Assembly: GCA_013399015.1 (NCBI GenBank)
Contig: VWZX01019989.1
Coordinates: forward strand, 596,191 to 660,190
Length of the DNA stretch: 64,000 nucleotides
Reading direction: 5' to 3'
Origin: Galbula dea
Taxonomy: Eukaryota; Chordata; Aves; Piciformes; Galbulidae
Shown here: positions 1 through 13,065 of the stretch, piece after piece
Position numbering within the stretch: position 1 is the first letter of the stretch
Layout: each line of letters opens with the position of its first letter
Made by a program: the position numbers and the translations under genes
The notes under the pieces: model-generated
The model's database searches: none
Told to the model about the DNA's origin: nothing
Seen by the model: only the letters and a program-made list of their open reading frames with translations

Positions 1-2232
1 TTAGCTACTGCGATATAAAAAAAAAAACAGAGAAAAAATAGCAAAATAATTACTGTTAATAATAATCTAAAATCATCACTTAGACAAGAGGTATGTCCTA
101 ATAAAGTCTACAAAGAGATCTACAATAGAACATTAATTTTTAATCCAAATGTCCAAACTTGGCAACAAAAAATCATGGAAACAGTTGAGGGTATCTTGGA
201 TATTTGCCACTGCTTACACAACAAAAATGAAGAAAAGATTAACATTTTAATCTTCTAACACTGTTCTACGAAATACTCAGGAATACTTAGTTTGTTTCTT
301 ATTGCGAAGTAAGTACCAGTACAAGTGGAGATTTAAGGCAAGTACTAAGGCAGATTATTTTTTATTTTTTTTAAAGGATGGATTATTCAAAAAGTAGAAT
401 TACAGGATGTTGGCATTTGGCAACTTCAGTGTATCTAATTATTAAACAATGAAAACTACACAAAGTCAAAATAAGAAGGCAATGCAGAAAAATATATTTA
501 GCTAGTACAACCAATTCCAAGTATAAAAGTCATAAAGTGAGCTCAAAACCAGAAAAAAACCCCAAATTAAATGTAGCCGTGGGCTATAAGACCAAGTTTC
601 TTCTGTCTCTTTTGACATTTAAAGTCTCAGAACTTCTAAATCTGCTATGCCAACATAGAAAATTATTGATAAACTTAAGGAAGCAGACAATTTGGAATTC
701 TGACAGATTTTGGAGGATCTACAATGATCACTAATGAGACAAAATGGTCTAAAAATACACAGTCTTGTGTAGCAGCCAGAAGAAAGATTAGATTAATTCA
801 TTAGTATAGGTGGTTACCATGATATTAGCATTATATACAATGTCAACATCTGGTTCTGAACAATGAGTGTTTCTACACAGAAGGACTAAACTTGCTCAGT
901 AAGCATATCGGGTTATAATGCAATCTCTGTGGTGGTCTTCCATTTTTCTTTCATGATTATTTCTTTCCATAATGGAGAAAATCACAACTCCCCTAGCAAT
1001 CAGCCTCTGTTTGAAACTGCAGCACCTTTATTTCAAGTGATCTTAAAATCTGTTCTACAACTTGCATTTCTCTCACTGACTCCTGTTAAAATGACTGGTA
1101 ATTGTGTTTAGCTGAATAGTGGTTTTGTGGTCAGTTCAAAAGGACACTAAGTTAAAGACAATTTCCACATGTAGCAATGCTTTATTTCAACACCAGCTTC
1201 CAGAATTGTATGGTTACAGGATGCACTCTGTCCAGGGTAACCTCAGTGCCACCTAAACCTTGCAGTCAAGTGATCTGAAGCCCTTCTTTACAAACTGCCC
1301 TTTAAAACAAAACTAGTTCCAGCAGATTGTTCAAAATAGCTCTCCATTTCCACGAAAATCATCCTCAAAATACCACAAGGAAATGCTACAAAGACCCTAA
1401 CTGAATTGGTTATATCATCAACTTTAAAACTTTGTATTTCACTATAGTTGCATCTTGACTAATTGTTCTCCTAGGACATCCAAAAGTTCACTTAGTGAGA
1501 CATCTGGAAGAGTGAAACAAAGCATTTCAAAGTGTATTTTGTTGGAGAGGTATTGAAGACATCCTGGAAAAGTTCCTGAGTACTGTATAAATTAAGTTTG
1601 CTCCAACTGCACGGATTTGGGCTTGCACACAACAGGTAGTCAAATAGCTTTCATTTAAAAATAGTTGTGTGTTTGTCACTCTTTGTGAGCTCCATGACTG
1701 TTGCAGAATGTTCCAAATACTTGTAAGCAATATGTAATGTGTAGTTTCCTGCATATGTGCCCCCAAATCTTCCTTAGCTGCAGTGGAACCTTGATGGAAC
1801 AGAAGCAGCGAACTAGGTAAAGTGACAAACAGCAAAAGTTGAGAGCATTATTTGATTTGGGGGATAAAACAGTAAGGTAGGTATCGAATCAACACAGTGG
1901 AAGAAATGTTCATTATGTTGGCAGTTTCTCAAAAAAATCTTTATCTTTAGAAGATGAGACAAATGTTACACTGCTATTTAAACTAGCCCTCCAGCGTGCA
2001 ATCAGAACAGTCTATTTATGTCTCCCCTTTCACTTCTTCCCATCTTTGCTTAAAGACACACACAGGCAAAATGAAACAAACAATTCTGAAACCTTTACTC
2101 ACTAGTTCCACATGTTCTGAAATATTTATATTTCCTTAATATAAATAGTTAAAAGTTCAGCCATTTTAGAATGCTATCAATGTGTACACTAGTTTATAAG
2201 AGCTGCTTCTCAAGGTGCCTAGAGTATTAGTT
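1..2232. other. Gene-free upstream DNA, no identifiable feature
   Basis: AT-rich single-copy-looking sequence. The open frames (65, 60 and 102 codons) show no recognisable motif or homology, and I see no convincing exon flanked by splice sites on either strand. No repeat was recognised. Confidence 0.6.
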
Positions 2233-2414
2233 ACACAATGGAACAGGTTGCCCAGAGAGGTTGTGGAAGCCTCATCCCTGGAAGCTTTTAAGACAAGGCT
2301 TGATGGAGCCCTGGGTAACCTGATCTAGTGGATGGTGTCCCTGCCAGGCAGGGGGGTTGGAACTAGATGATCTTTGAGGTCCCTTCCAACTCTGACAATT
2401 CTATGATTCTATGA
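2233..2414 (+). mobile_element. CR1 LINE fragment, 3' end
   Basis: This is the terminal part of a CR1 non-LTR retrotransposon. It opens with the conserved block around 'ggaacaggttgcccagagag', runs through 'ttggaactagatgatctttg' and 'aggtcccttccaac', and finishes with the diagnostic short 3' repeat 'attctatgattctatga'. It is 5'-truncated, as most CR1 copies are, and has no coding capacity left. Confidence 0.93.
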
Positions 2415-3474
2415 ACTCCATGAGATCGAGAGTCACCAAGCTAAGCTCCTAACACATATACAGATAAAGGGAAGATAAAAAAACAAACAAAAAAAAGCTA
2501 GCCAGTTTGATCTAAAATAAATGCATCACAAGAAGTAAGCTTTCCAGATCAGGTTTAATATTCTTTTTGATTTAGGGAGAGAGTAAGGGAGAACTAGAGG
2601 AAGACCAACTTTTGCTGGAACAAAAATTAGTAATCATTTTACATGGAGAGGAAAACTTGTTGCCTTCTCACCAGCTAATCAAGACTACACTATTCTGAAA
2701 AGCAACAAAACGGGTAGATTTCAGAATAGGCTACATCACCATATAAGGCTGCTTATATTGTTATTGATAACCTACCCTTTCTCAAAGCACAAGAGAATTT
2801 TTCCGTCTTTATTTAATTTCCACTTTTACACTATGGGAAGAAAAACTAATCATTTTTTAATAGGAAAAAAACAAAATCAAAAGATAATGATAGTTTATTC
2901 CAACTACACAAACAGCAAGCATATATAATTGCATCATTTCATTCCTTGCCATTTTATTTCCTTCCTCTACTGTCTTCCTTACCTTTCTACATTGTTTTCT
3001 TAAATTAGAAAAAAAAGGAGTTGTAAAGAACTCAGACCTTCATCCTGATGCACAATTTTGGACATTAAGCAAATAAACTGATAAAATATGATAATATTTA
3101 TGATAAATAATCTAAAAAAATGAGAAAAACAGAATAAAAGTCTGGCCTAATGTTTCACAAGCAAGAAGCTCTAAAGAGAACAGAAGAGGATGCAATTCCC
3201 ACTTTGTTCTCCAATTGCCTTTTCAGGACATGTCCTTTATATCTCATTTCCTTGTGTTTCCATGAGACAGTTTGAGTCTTCTGAGTTCAGAAGAAGATTG
3301 AGTGAGAGAAAGCAAGATGAATATTTCAGACTTAACAACTAAATCCCTGAAGAAGTCTCTATATCCAGTTCCTTAACTTATTCTTCTGGACTCCAGAGCA
3401 AAACAAAGCCAGGGTCTTTACAACAGACACAAGTGATAATGGTCATAAACTAACATACAGGATAGTCCAACATG
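2415..3474. other. Gene-free, A/T-rich, no identifiable feature
   Basis: Contains short A-runs (for example around 2478-2495) but no recognised repeat family and no open frame longer than about 60 codons. Confidence 0.55.
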
Positions 3475-3620
3475 ACAGAAAGAAAACCTTTTTCACCCTC
3501 AGAACTGTCAGGCACTGGACCGAGCTTCTCAGAAGGCCATCTCTTGGAAATTTTTAAAGTCAACTGGACAAAACTCTAAGCAACCTGGAAGTTCAAGTAC
3601 AACACAACCTGCTCTGTTTC
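3475..3620 (+). mobile_element. Old CR1 LINE fragment (probable)
   Basis: A degraded match to the CR1 3' region. A 'ttcaccctcagaactgtcag' block is followed by 'gcactggaccgagcttctca', equivalent to the usual 'gcactggaacaggctgccca', and later by 'aacacaacctgctctg'. Many substitutions and no intact 3' repeat suggest an ancient insertion. Confidence 0.5.
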
Positions 3621-5698
3621 TAAACTGAAAGAGGTAAAAATGCCAAAATTTGTGTGAGACTTCACTGGTGTGTCTCCTATTGTAATCAGTATAAAATGTC
3701 TATTGTTAAACTGCAATTATGAAATAACAACAGGTGAAAGAAAGCCATTAATTCACTTTCAACTGTACTTTACCAACTTCCTTTAGTGTGGACAGTACTT
3801 ATCTTGCATCAAAGGAACACAAAAGCTCAAAACCTTACTCAGTTCCATCTCTATCATCATAATGCAAAAGGCTTGATCATTCTGTTAACCGAGTAATTGT
3901 TGGACAGAAATAAGGAGGTTTGTTTTTTTTTTCCTCTCTTCAGTCTTATAGGAGGGCCTCTGACTTTTACAATAACTGCATCCTCTGCTGACTCCTGAAG
4001 AAACACAACTTGAACTTTGGATGAAGATAGGGAAATGGAGGTATTGACATTCTAAGCTTTCTACTGGTCAGTGTTCTCTGTCGATCCCAAAGAAAAGTGT
4101 AGTCTGCAACTTCCAGCCTGGTAGAGAATGTAATATTTAAACAATGTGAGACTACTACATCAGTCTGATTCCATTTCTCTTCCATTCAAGTCTGTAGCGT
4201 TTATGGCAACTACTACTATGCACAACAGGGGCTGCTAGTTTTCACTGCAGCCTGAGGAAGGAACTCTTATTAGCACAAGCACAATTATGGAGCTTATGCA
4301 ATATATAGCAGAGCAAATTCATGGTACACAGGCTGCACAAAAAATACCTGATTTAATAAGACATGTGACTGTTCTAACATGAATAGGAATAGTCTTGTGC
4401 CCAGGGGATGGACTGACAGATTTCACATCTTGTATATCTGTGTTTAGCTGTACATTACTGTACTGCTGTTTTGTAGCCTGATGTCTAGAAGTGAAAGACA
4501 TCAATTAATTGAAGAAGAAAGAAACTAGAAAGGAAATTCTGTTCTCAGAATAAAATAGGTTGATAGAGGAATGCTACAGAGAAAAGAAACAAAAAGCAAA
4601 CCAAAACAAAAGAATCAAAAGCCCAACACAATCCCTGCTTGGCATATGCCAATAAGATCATCCTGACCAGAGCCTGAAATGACTCCATATCTAAAATAAA
4701 TCTTCCTTTTGTGCTATTCTAGTGTATCAGATAGCTTCAGTTTACCAGAAATAGAACTACAGAAATAGATCTATAACCATATGTAAACAGTATTTTCTTC
4801 TGTGCTCCTTCAGTTTTTAGAAATCATTTTTAAATCATACTATTTTTAAACTAGATTTTTGCAGCTTAAGTGGCCTAGTATATCAAAACAATGTAGTCTT
4901 CAAGAGAGTTACAAAGATAAAGGTACAAGCACACTAAATAAAAATGGCATAACAGTACTATTGTCAAAATGGAAGCAAGCTCATGGTCAAATCTGACCAT
5001 TCATTGAAAGCTACATCATGCCTAAACTTTCACACAGAAAGAGCACATGACTTAATGCTCACTGAATTTATTTTACAAATATTCTACTGGTGAATAACAA
5101 TCAGAATCCAGACATGCTCCCCAGTATGGGAAATCCATGTACTTTTCAAGGGAACTAAGTACATGTGATTACTCAGACCAAACCTCTTTCCAGTGAAGCT
5201 GTTGAACCTGACAAGATCTCACACAAGAATTATGTAGGTCAATCAGTTTTATCAATATACTCCCAACTTACATTATTACAAATAAGATTAGGATGCCATT
5301 TAGCCTTCAGTGCAAGTAAAATCTAACCCATAGAGACACATCCACACTTCAGTATTCAGCAAAATGGAAGTGATGAATCATGCTCTTGCCCTAAGAGTGA
5401 CACAAAGAAGCAATCAGCTTGAGCTGATGCTCTGGCACTAGTTAAGAACATCCTTGTGACTTCCCATGTTCTAAATTTCTCACTCCTCGAGATGAAGCTA
5501 CTGTAGTCTGCAACAGTATCAAATACAGTTGCTGATGATACTCAGAGTGCCTTGCATCCAAAAACCTTCAAAGCACACAAAAATTGTTTAAAAATAATTT
5601 TACTAGTAACAAAGATAGAATTGACAAGTTAAAGTTTCATTTTGAATTAATACCACACCATACTCTGAGACTGGAATTGAAAAATGCTATGTGAAATT
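3621..5698. other. Gene-free, no identifiable feature
   Basis: Unremarkable AT-rich sequence. Two minus-strand frames (72 and 61 codons, 3967-4504) have no recognisable domain and are probably chance. Confidence 0.55.
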
Positions 5699-6147
5699 AC
5701 AGAATCACAGAATCACTGAATTGCCAGAGTTGGAAGAGACCCATTAGGATCATCTAGTCCAACTCATGTTTAGGCACAGGACAACTCCCCAGTCACACCA
5801 TGTGCCTAAGTGCCTTATCTAAGTGCTTCTTAAATTCCATAGAGTAGGGGCTATGACAGCCTCCCTGGGGAGCCTGTTCCAATGCTCCACCACCCTCTGG
5901 GTAAAGAAGCTCCCACGAATATTCAATCTAAATCTCCCCCGGCACAGCTTCATGCCGTTCCCCCGTGTCCTGTCACCAGCCACCAGAGAGAAAAGGCCAG
6001 CACCCAACCCTCCCTCCCTGGTGAGAAAGTTATAAACAGCTATGAGGTCTCCCCTAAATCTCCTTTTCTCCAGGCTGAACAGACCAAGTGCTTTCAGCCT
6101 TTCCTCATAACGCTTCCCCTCCATTCCCTTTACCATCCTTGTGGCCT
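5699..6147 (-). mobile_element. CR1 LINE fragment with ORF2 C-terminus
   Basis: The element reads on the minus strand: its 3' repeat lies at the left (5699-5720, 'cagaatcacagaatcactg' in the + direction) and coding sequence lies to the right. The minus frame 6136-5819 stays open for 105 codons and carries the C-terminal CR1 ORF2 signature: EERLKALGLFSLEKRR, then RGDLIAVYNFL, DRTRGNGMKL and VVEHWNRLPREAV. Being 5'-truncated, it lacks the endonuclease and reverse-transcriptase core. The unbroken frame suggests a moderately young insertion. Confidence 0.93.
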
Positions 6148-6270
6148 TAAATTATTTAGCTATTGTAGGAATTTAGTCAGAATATAAGAATAGGAAAATA
6201 GCTTGTTCCTCTAAACTTTATGAAAAGATTCAGTGAGATCTACAATGACCTTAAATTGTTTAGCTATGTT
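6143..6270 (+). repeat. Short direct repeat next to a CR1 boundary
   Basis: A roughly 23-bp unit beginning 'ccttaaattatttagctatt' at 6143 recurs, with a few differences, as 'ccttaaattgtttagctatg' at 6247. The left copy abuts the inner end of the CR1 fragment. It could be a local duplication or chance in AT-rich DNA. Confidence 0.4.
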
Positions 6271-7185
6271 ACAGTTCCAGAAAGGCAGCATATTAGGCAG
6301 CACAGGGATACTCAAATCATATAGATTTGTTGGCTCAGTACTTATTCCCAGAGAAGAATGCAATCTGCTCACTAGCTTTGCTACCTCTGTTGTCACCCTA
6401 AATTCTAGTTGAAATCTCATTTGATCAATAACTATGACTGAGTTTGCTTAGTTTGCAAATTTCACCCGGAATTTTACCAATTCCTGGTCACATGGCAAGA
6501 AGAGTACACTAGAGTGAAGAACTAAATTATATTTCTTACAAAGCATTTTAACTCTTTAAAACATTGCAGAGCATGACCTAATTAATTTTTAGAGCATCCA
6601 TGAAGACAGCAAGAAAGACCTTGTTCTTTATACTCAGATTCAACCAGACTAAATTGCAGGGATCTTGGAAACTTTGCTTGCAGCAAACCCACACTTACGG
6701 AGGTAAAGTCAAATGTATTTTCAATTAAAAGAAAGATATCAGGTCAATTACATGTTGGGAAATAGAAAGGTGACCAGGTGGCTGCCTAACAGTATTCCTA
6801 CATGCTAATATTTCTCTCTGTCCATAAATAGCTCTGAGAATAAATGTTAAATGGACACTCACAGAAGAGTATATTCCTTCAGCTTTGTGGAGTTTTTTTA
6901 CTAAAAAGTTTATCTTTCAAAAGCAAACTTAAGCTCTGCACCAGTTTCCACTTAGTTTTTGTTTTTTGTTTTTATACTTACTACTGTAGTATACAACAAA
7001 TTTTGTATTCTTAATAGATCAACCATTAGAAGTATTAGGTCTTCCAAAGTCAAATTGAATGGTAGATCATAGGGAGTCAAGAGTAAGGGGAAAAGGTAAA
7101 CCACAATTGTATTTCTAGTTAATTTGTTGTTTCCTGTCAGCCACAACTAAAGAATACAGGCCATCATTTTCCACCTGGTGGAGCC
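6271..7185. other. Gene-free, no identifiable feature
   Basis: AT-rich sequence between two CR1 pieces. A 69-codon minus frame beginning just left of this stretch and a 64-codon minus frame show nothing recognisable. Confidence 0.55.
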
Positions 7186-7242
7186 AGATGGTTGGAACTA
7201 GATGATCTTTGAGGTCCCTTTCAACTCTGACGATTCTATGAT
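7186..7242 (+). mobile_element. Short CR1 LINE 3'-end fragment
   Basis: Only the last 55 or so bases of a CR1 element remain. They contain 'ttggaactagatgatctttg', 'aggtccctttcaactctgac' and the terminal 'gattctatgatt'. Over this part the sequence is nearly identical to the fragment at 2233-2414, so the two may belong to one CR1 subfamily. Confidence 0.88.
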
Positions 7243-7986
7243 TAAGCAGGAATTTCTCTTTGTTCAGACAAGCTTTGTTTTCTAGAGTTGGTACCCAAAG
7301 TTTTAGGCAGACTTTTTTCTTCAAATTTTTATTTAAGAGATTTGTCATACTACAGCAAATATTTTCACATACTGAAGAAAGTGGAGCAAAATCCCTCTTC
7401 AAAATGCATTCAGATTTACGTTTTTGATTTGGGGTTGTGGATCATTGCTCCAAGGGAATTTTTCTTCCCTCTGCAGGTGTGCTCTAAGATAGTATTTGAA
7501 AGGTCAAAACAGTAACTCACAACTGTCATTTATTTTACTGCTTTGTATTGTAATAATTTAGCATTTTACAAAGAATGTAGAAAAGTTACTTTCATGGAGA
7601 TGAAAAACAACACAGTATATTGTGTTCTCTGTCTGAGCCTTTAAAGAGAAACAGGATACATTTTTACTCATTCAATCCCATCCATATATGATTTCTCAAA
7701 TCAGGAAGCATTTCCAAAATGACCCAAATTTGGAGGTATTTTTGATACTGGACCACTAATGATTGCCGCCACCTTAAAATCAGCTGGCATGCATCCTTCA
7801 GTACTTGACATTCATTGAGGCAAAAAGTTAATCAGCCTAAATAGTGACTTGAAATCAATAATGACCTCAAGATTCCACATATTGTTGCTTTTCACTTTTA
7901 ATGAAGACATATTTTGAAATTTCATGTAAGCTTTCCTGACAGGCAATTAAGGAAACTTTTAGTCCTAAATAATGCAGTTCTAAATT
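7243..7986. other. Gene-free, no identifiable feature
   Basis: Nothing recognisable apart from short, unsupported open frames of 75 codons or fewer. Confidence 0.55.
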
Positions 7987-8321
7987 TTAGTCTGTGGGAG
8001 AACGCCCAGATTACAAGAAGTGGAAGGAGAACATCTAGAACCAGGATTTTACGGTGGCTTCTTCCCAGGATCACCACACCTGGAGCTGCACGAGTTCTCC
8101 CGCGGGTTGCGAAACTCTTGTACGGTTTTTTCTTATAAGCCTCTGTTACCCCTTCTCTAGTCCACGTGGACCCCCTGGGCGGCGACATGTTGCCTTCCCC
8201 CTTGAAACAGTCCCCTGCCCCTGTCGAACCTCATTGGCTACACTCCCTTCTTCCTGTGTTACCCCCCAATCACATTCCCTTTTGTTAAACCCTTTAATCT
8301 GGGCGTTCTCCCACATTAGTC
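7987..8321. repeat. 6-bp target-site duplication flanking a solo LTR
   Basis: The hexamer 'ttagtc' stands directly outside both ends of the element (7987-7992 and 8316-8321). Retroviral integration makes 4-6-bp target duplications, and 6 bp is typical of alpharetrovirus- and ERVK-like elements. The pair fixes the element boundaries exactly. Confidence 0.78.
7993..8315 (-). mobile_element. Solo LTR of an endogenous retrovirus
   Basis: A 323-bp element that begins TG and ends CA, bounded by a perfect 20-bp terminal inverted repeat (7993-8012 TGTGGGAGAACGCCCAGATT and its reverse complement at 8296-8315) and flanked by a 6-bp target duplication. It is much more GC-rich than its surroundings. Read on the minus strand it has a promoter-like order: a CCAAT box (+ strand 'attgg' near 8231) followed by a TATA-like CTTATAAG near 8132. 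I therefore assign minus orientation as an inference. No internal viral genes are present, so it is best explained by LTR-LTR recombination. A non-autonomous DNA transposon is the main alternative, because such a long inverted repeat is unusual for an LTR. Confidence 0.78.
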
Positions 8322-9930
8322 TGTTTCTAGAGCACATTTTCATCTTAATTTATAGCACTTTGTTGGTGATAGATGGGAATCCCATCTTCCCATAGTAAGT
8401 AAAATTATTTTTCTAATATCGTTTGCTTCTGTTTTAATTTAAAAGATCTAATTTCTACAGCTTGTGTTCTGATACTTGGCATATTATCTTCTTTAATAAA
8501 CAGTACTTCAACTATTTGTAACTTCTAACTATTAAAAATACAGATTTATTTTTTTCTTTGTAACATTTAATAACATAAAAACACTCCAAAACCTAGACTG
8601 GAAGATAATATTTTCAGCTAAATTATATTATCAAATTTCATGCAATTTCTATTAATATTATCAGCTAAAATCTGGTTTTGTTTTTCATACTGAAGTGGTA
8701 CATCTGATCTTCTCAGGCACAAATGCTATTTTTAAATAAAAAACTGCTTCTATAAATATTCCAGCTTTAAACACTCATAATTCAGTTTCTCTTTTTTTAC
8801 ATCTAGAACTGCAGCAGGGCCTTGGAGAGGTTAAACAACCAGAAAAAAAACCCCAGAACATCCACATAAAGACTGGTAGTAGCATTTCCCCATGTTCAAA
8901 GCAGACTGCCCATAATTCAGAGGACAAGACAAGGTCACTAATAAACATCAGTGAACTGTGTCTGCTTTTGCAAGTTCCATATAAAAATAGTGCATCCCTA
9001 GGAATACAAAACAGACTCAATAGATTGGTTCACATCAGAACACACATAAACATGAGAAACTAATAATCTTTTGATTGCAACAGGCTCTGGACTCAATCAA
9101 TTTGCAACACTAGCAGCCCTCTCTTTTGCATAGGGTTAAAAGAAAGGATAAAAGTTGTTTTGTAACTTTAAACAATTAGCACTAATGCCAGAGCCAAATT
9201 CAGCTCTTTGTAGACAAAAGTAAAAGGCTGCATTTGGCCTGTTGTGCTCTTCACATCTGGCAGAACTGGACCTGGAAAAACTACAATCCACATCATGAGT
9301 GCGTCACCAATTGAATTACCATCTCCCACCAGAAAACACACATGCAGCAGGGTGGGAACAAAGATGTTTTCCATTACCTTATTTCTTTTGAATGCAAGAA
9401 GTGATTCCAGGAGGGACTGAGGATGCCACTTACCTGCAGCTACCTGTGTCACAGAATATCTGACAAATCAAAAAGCACTCAGCACTCCCCTCTCTAAGTA
9501 AACTATTTTGAGCTCTGAAAGGATAAACCACTCACCAACTGAACTGAGACATGAGTTATATAAGGTGGAGGGAAACTGCTGGGTAATCGTGAACTCACTG
9601 AGTAAAATGTCAGCCTATGAACGCCCAACACATGGAAATTACTAGAAAGGATGCATAAAGAAGGTGCTCCTGAGTCATTTACTCTTATATTAATAAAACA
9701 CAGAGGAAGAGAGTGTTTTGTCCTTAATATTCAAGTGACAATGACCGTTGAATTCTCAGAGAAAGATCGATGGCCTCTGAATTACTCAAGACAGATACTT
9801 TCTTTATTACAGATACTTAATTTTACTCAGTAGCTGGCTAAATTGTTCAAGATCCAAAGGATAAGCCAGAGTATATCTTAAAATACACTATATTTGAAAA
9901 GAAGTGTACCAACTGTCCCGCCTTCCTCCT
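8322..9930. other. Gene-free, no identifiable feature
   Basis: AT-rich DNA right of the solo LTR. Minus-strand frames of 81 and 94 codons (8775-9452) show no known domain. Confidence 0.55.
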
Positions 9931-10037
9931 AAATAAAAACAACACAAAAAACCCCAAAATCCACAAACAAACAAACAAAACCCCAAAAATCCAACAAAAC
10001 CCCACAGCAAAACAACAATAAAAAAAAAGGAAAAAGT
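9931..10037. repeat. A-rich low-complexity tract (CAAA/CCCCAAAA type)
   Basis: About 107 bases with virtually no G, made of runs of A broken by C or CCCC, including three consecutive CAAA units. It does not adjoin a recognisable retroelement 3' end, so it is probably a simple low-complexity expansion and not a poly(A) tail. Confidence 0.75.
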
Positions 10038-13000
10038 ACAGTGCAACTTTTCAACATTTTTTTTCTTTAGTACTTGGTACTATTTAAGGTATCACAATGC
10101 ATTACTGCTTCTGCATACTTTCTTCTGAGTTTTTCATTCTTATCCCTACTGGGTTTACTGGGTTCCATTCACATTTAAAGTACCATAAAGAAAGATAGAC
10201 TATTTCTTCCTTAATATTGGGTTTATGATATATCTTGAGTCATCTTTAAGACATAGCTTGACTTATCCAAACTGCCGTATCCTCCATCCTTTACTTCCCA
10301 GCCACCACACACAGTTAGTTAGGATATTTGTACTGTTGTCTTCCTGTCTTTTTCCTCCATCTGTGAGGAAATGTGGATGCTAGTGTGTTCCCAGCTAGGG
10401 TTGGGAAGAGTAGATTTGTAAGTGCAGGGTAATTTATTACTGAAAAAAAATGGAAAGAAACACTTGACATCTCCTTGCTAAATTCTAGTTATATCTCTAC
10501 CTAGATACACCCTCAAGCTTTTTAGTTTCTTGTAACACTATAAATCAAACTGGTCTTTCTCTCTCCTCTACAACCTGTGTTCCTCTACCCAGAGATTTTG
10601 GTCTCCACATTTCACAGGGAAAGGGAACACCAGAGAGAAAGTTATCAGAATGAAACATGATCATAGCATATATGTGGCTTTCTAAGTAAACTCAGGTGGA
10701 TAGGATTTAGTCTGCAGTAAAACAAAGCTATAGGGCAAGAAACATACCAGGCCACAGGAGTCACTGACTGCAGAAGCCAGATTAGATCTCCACATCTGGA
10801 TCTCTAGCACTCTTCTGCTTACACAGAGTAGCTTCAGCATCTTCTGCATGTGTCATCCCTGATTTCTCTCCAGGGCTGACATAACTGCGATCACTTACAC
10901 CTGTTATCAGTTACTCCTGTTTTTCAGATGGCAAAATAAGGGCTATAAATATTGAAGCTGTTTTAATAAACTGTGCAGTAATAACATACTATGTATTTAA
11001 ATTTGGGGGTGGGTGAAAGTGTGTGTTTCAAGAGATGCATAACCAGAAAATTATATCCAAAAGACTATATAAAAGAGATAAGAATTTAGCCTCACTGAGT
11101 GACCTTTTCATTCTGTTTCCATGGAGTTATGTCTTATAATAATTAAATTCAAGTACTACTTTCTGACAGGAGCACTGGAATATCTTACTTCTGTGATATT
11201 GATTTATCTTCTCTACCTTTGGAAACAAAAGAACTTAGTGAAAGACTCCCTAGGAAAAAAGCAGAGCTATACTGAACTAAACTAGTATTACTGTAGCTCC
11301 AGGCATAAATCACAGTCTTTGCTGACGGACAACTAGGAAAGACCAGTTTAAACACAGTTGCTTCTAAATTAAGATGTCATGGCCATTTGGAGACACCCAC
11401 TTTATCATTTGGTACTCCAAATCAAGATGCAGTCCTTCTTCATAAGCAAGAACTTGTTGATAGTTTAATGAAAGTGTCTTATGAAAATCTATTTTCCATA
11501 AATTATATTGGGACAAAGAACAAAAGTTCTTGCATTTATATCTCTAGTAGACTGTCTTGATTGCCAAATTCATTAAAAGTTGAAAAAGCTAGGAGTTGAG
11601 ACAGAACTCAACTTTTTCAGCTGCAGATTATCAGCTGTTCTTCTGGGATACTAAATATCTGTATAAGTCTGGGCCTTCAATGACCTAATTATTCAGTCTT
11701 TTTTATTTCAGTAATCTGCTGTTTTCCTTGTCCTTTGGTAGGATAAGGAAATGTTCTACTTTTTGGCAGTGCCCTCATGAATGTCTTATCCTCAAAAGTT
11801 GGGGTAAAGAGGGAGGGAAGAATAGCCAACTGTGTGGAACGCAAGAAGTATTTCCAATCATGAATCTGTGCATATAGATGAAGTACAGAAAGAACACAGA
11901 TAATGCTGTTTCCATTTTACAACTTGTTGCACTTCCATGTTTGTAACATAACAAGAGAATATTTTAATTATAAGGCTGAATATCTTGAGATTTAATATCC
12001 AGGGCAAGAAATAGTGTTACAAGATTGACTTGTCTGTATTAAGTGTTCACTGTGAAATCAAGAAGTTTTTTTTCTGGAGCTTTATATCTTTTCAAATATC
12101 CAATAGGTAGCACTATATCACATCTAAATTTCATCTTTAAGTATACAATATGTACATGCATACTTGACTTATTTTCCTACAAGAAGACATTCTGATGTTC
12201 TGGACAGTCATAAACTTCAGTTTTCAAACTACAAAAACATTTTCTCTCCTCATTTGCCTCCCTTTGCTTTGTTTAGAATGAGAAGCGAAGCAAACTTATC
12301 ATTTCCATAATGCATTCATTTTTCCTTATACAACACATGAAATAATGTCTTAAAAATCAAATATTTGCATAAGAACTTGCACATGACCATAAAAGCCCTT
12401 TTCTAACCTAGTCTGACAAAGGTTACTTACTGCTTTGAACAGCCATGTATAATAGGAATTACAAATACATGTACAAGATTTCTTGGAATGCTATAAGGAA
12501 AAAAAAAATCTTAGTATTTGATTCCTTAGACCTCTTTTCTCTAATATGCATGCTGAGCCTGCATTCTAAAAAGTTATCTTGGTGGCTCTTTTTAGTCCAC
12601 TTCTCGTCAATAGTGCCCTCTAACTGATGGTTCAAAAGCACATGCTAGCCTTCCTGTACTGGACAACTCAACAGTTTACTATCTACAGTACAGTTCACTT
12701 CCACAGAACAAATAGTGATACCTGATCCTATTAGCCTTTTTATTCTCCTGAGAATCTTCATGTAATGTTACATTAGTAGCCTTTACTAAATTAGAAAACC
12801 AGAAGGGAAGATAAATCAATACGAATGTACGTTGGCTGATATTGATTTTTCCCCTCATAGCCAGCATGGGAATATTGTGGTTCCTATTAATATAAGGAGT
12901 GGGAGGGTTTAAAATGCTTCTGTCTGGGTAATTACCCTGTAATTTCAGAAAGTTATCCAAACTTCTTTAGTCTGTAATTTTGAATTACACATTTCACGAA

Positions 13001-13065
13001 CTCAAATCCTTCTTATTAATAATCAAGTGAATATGTTGAGACAATTTTTTGATGTAGATTATCAA
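10038..13065. other. Gene-free, no identifiable feature
   Basis: Three kilobases of ordinary AT-rich sequence. Short overlapping frames at 12445-12960 are unsupported. No splice-flanked exon or repeat was recognised. Confidence 0.5.
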
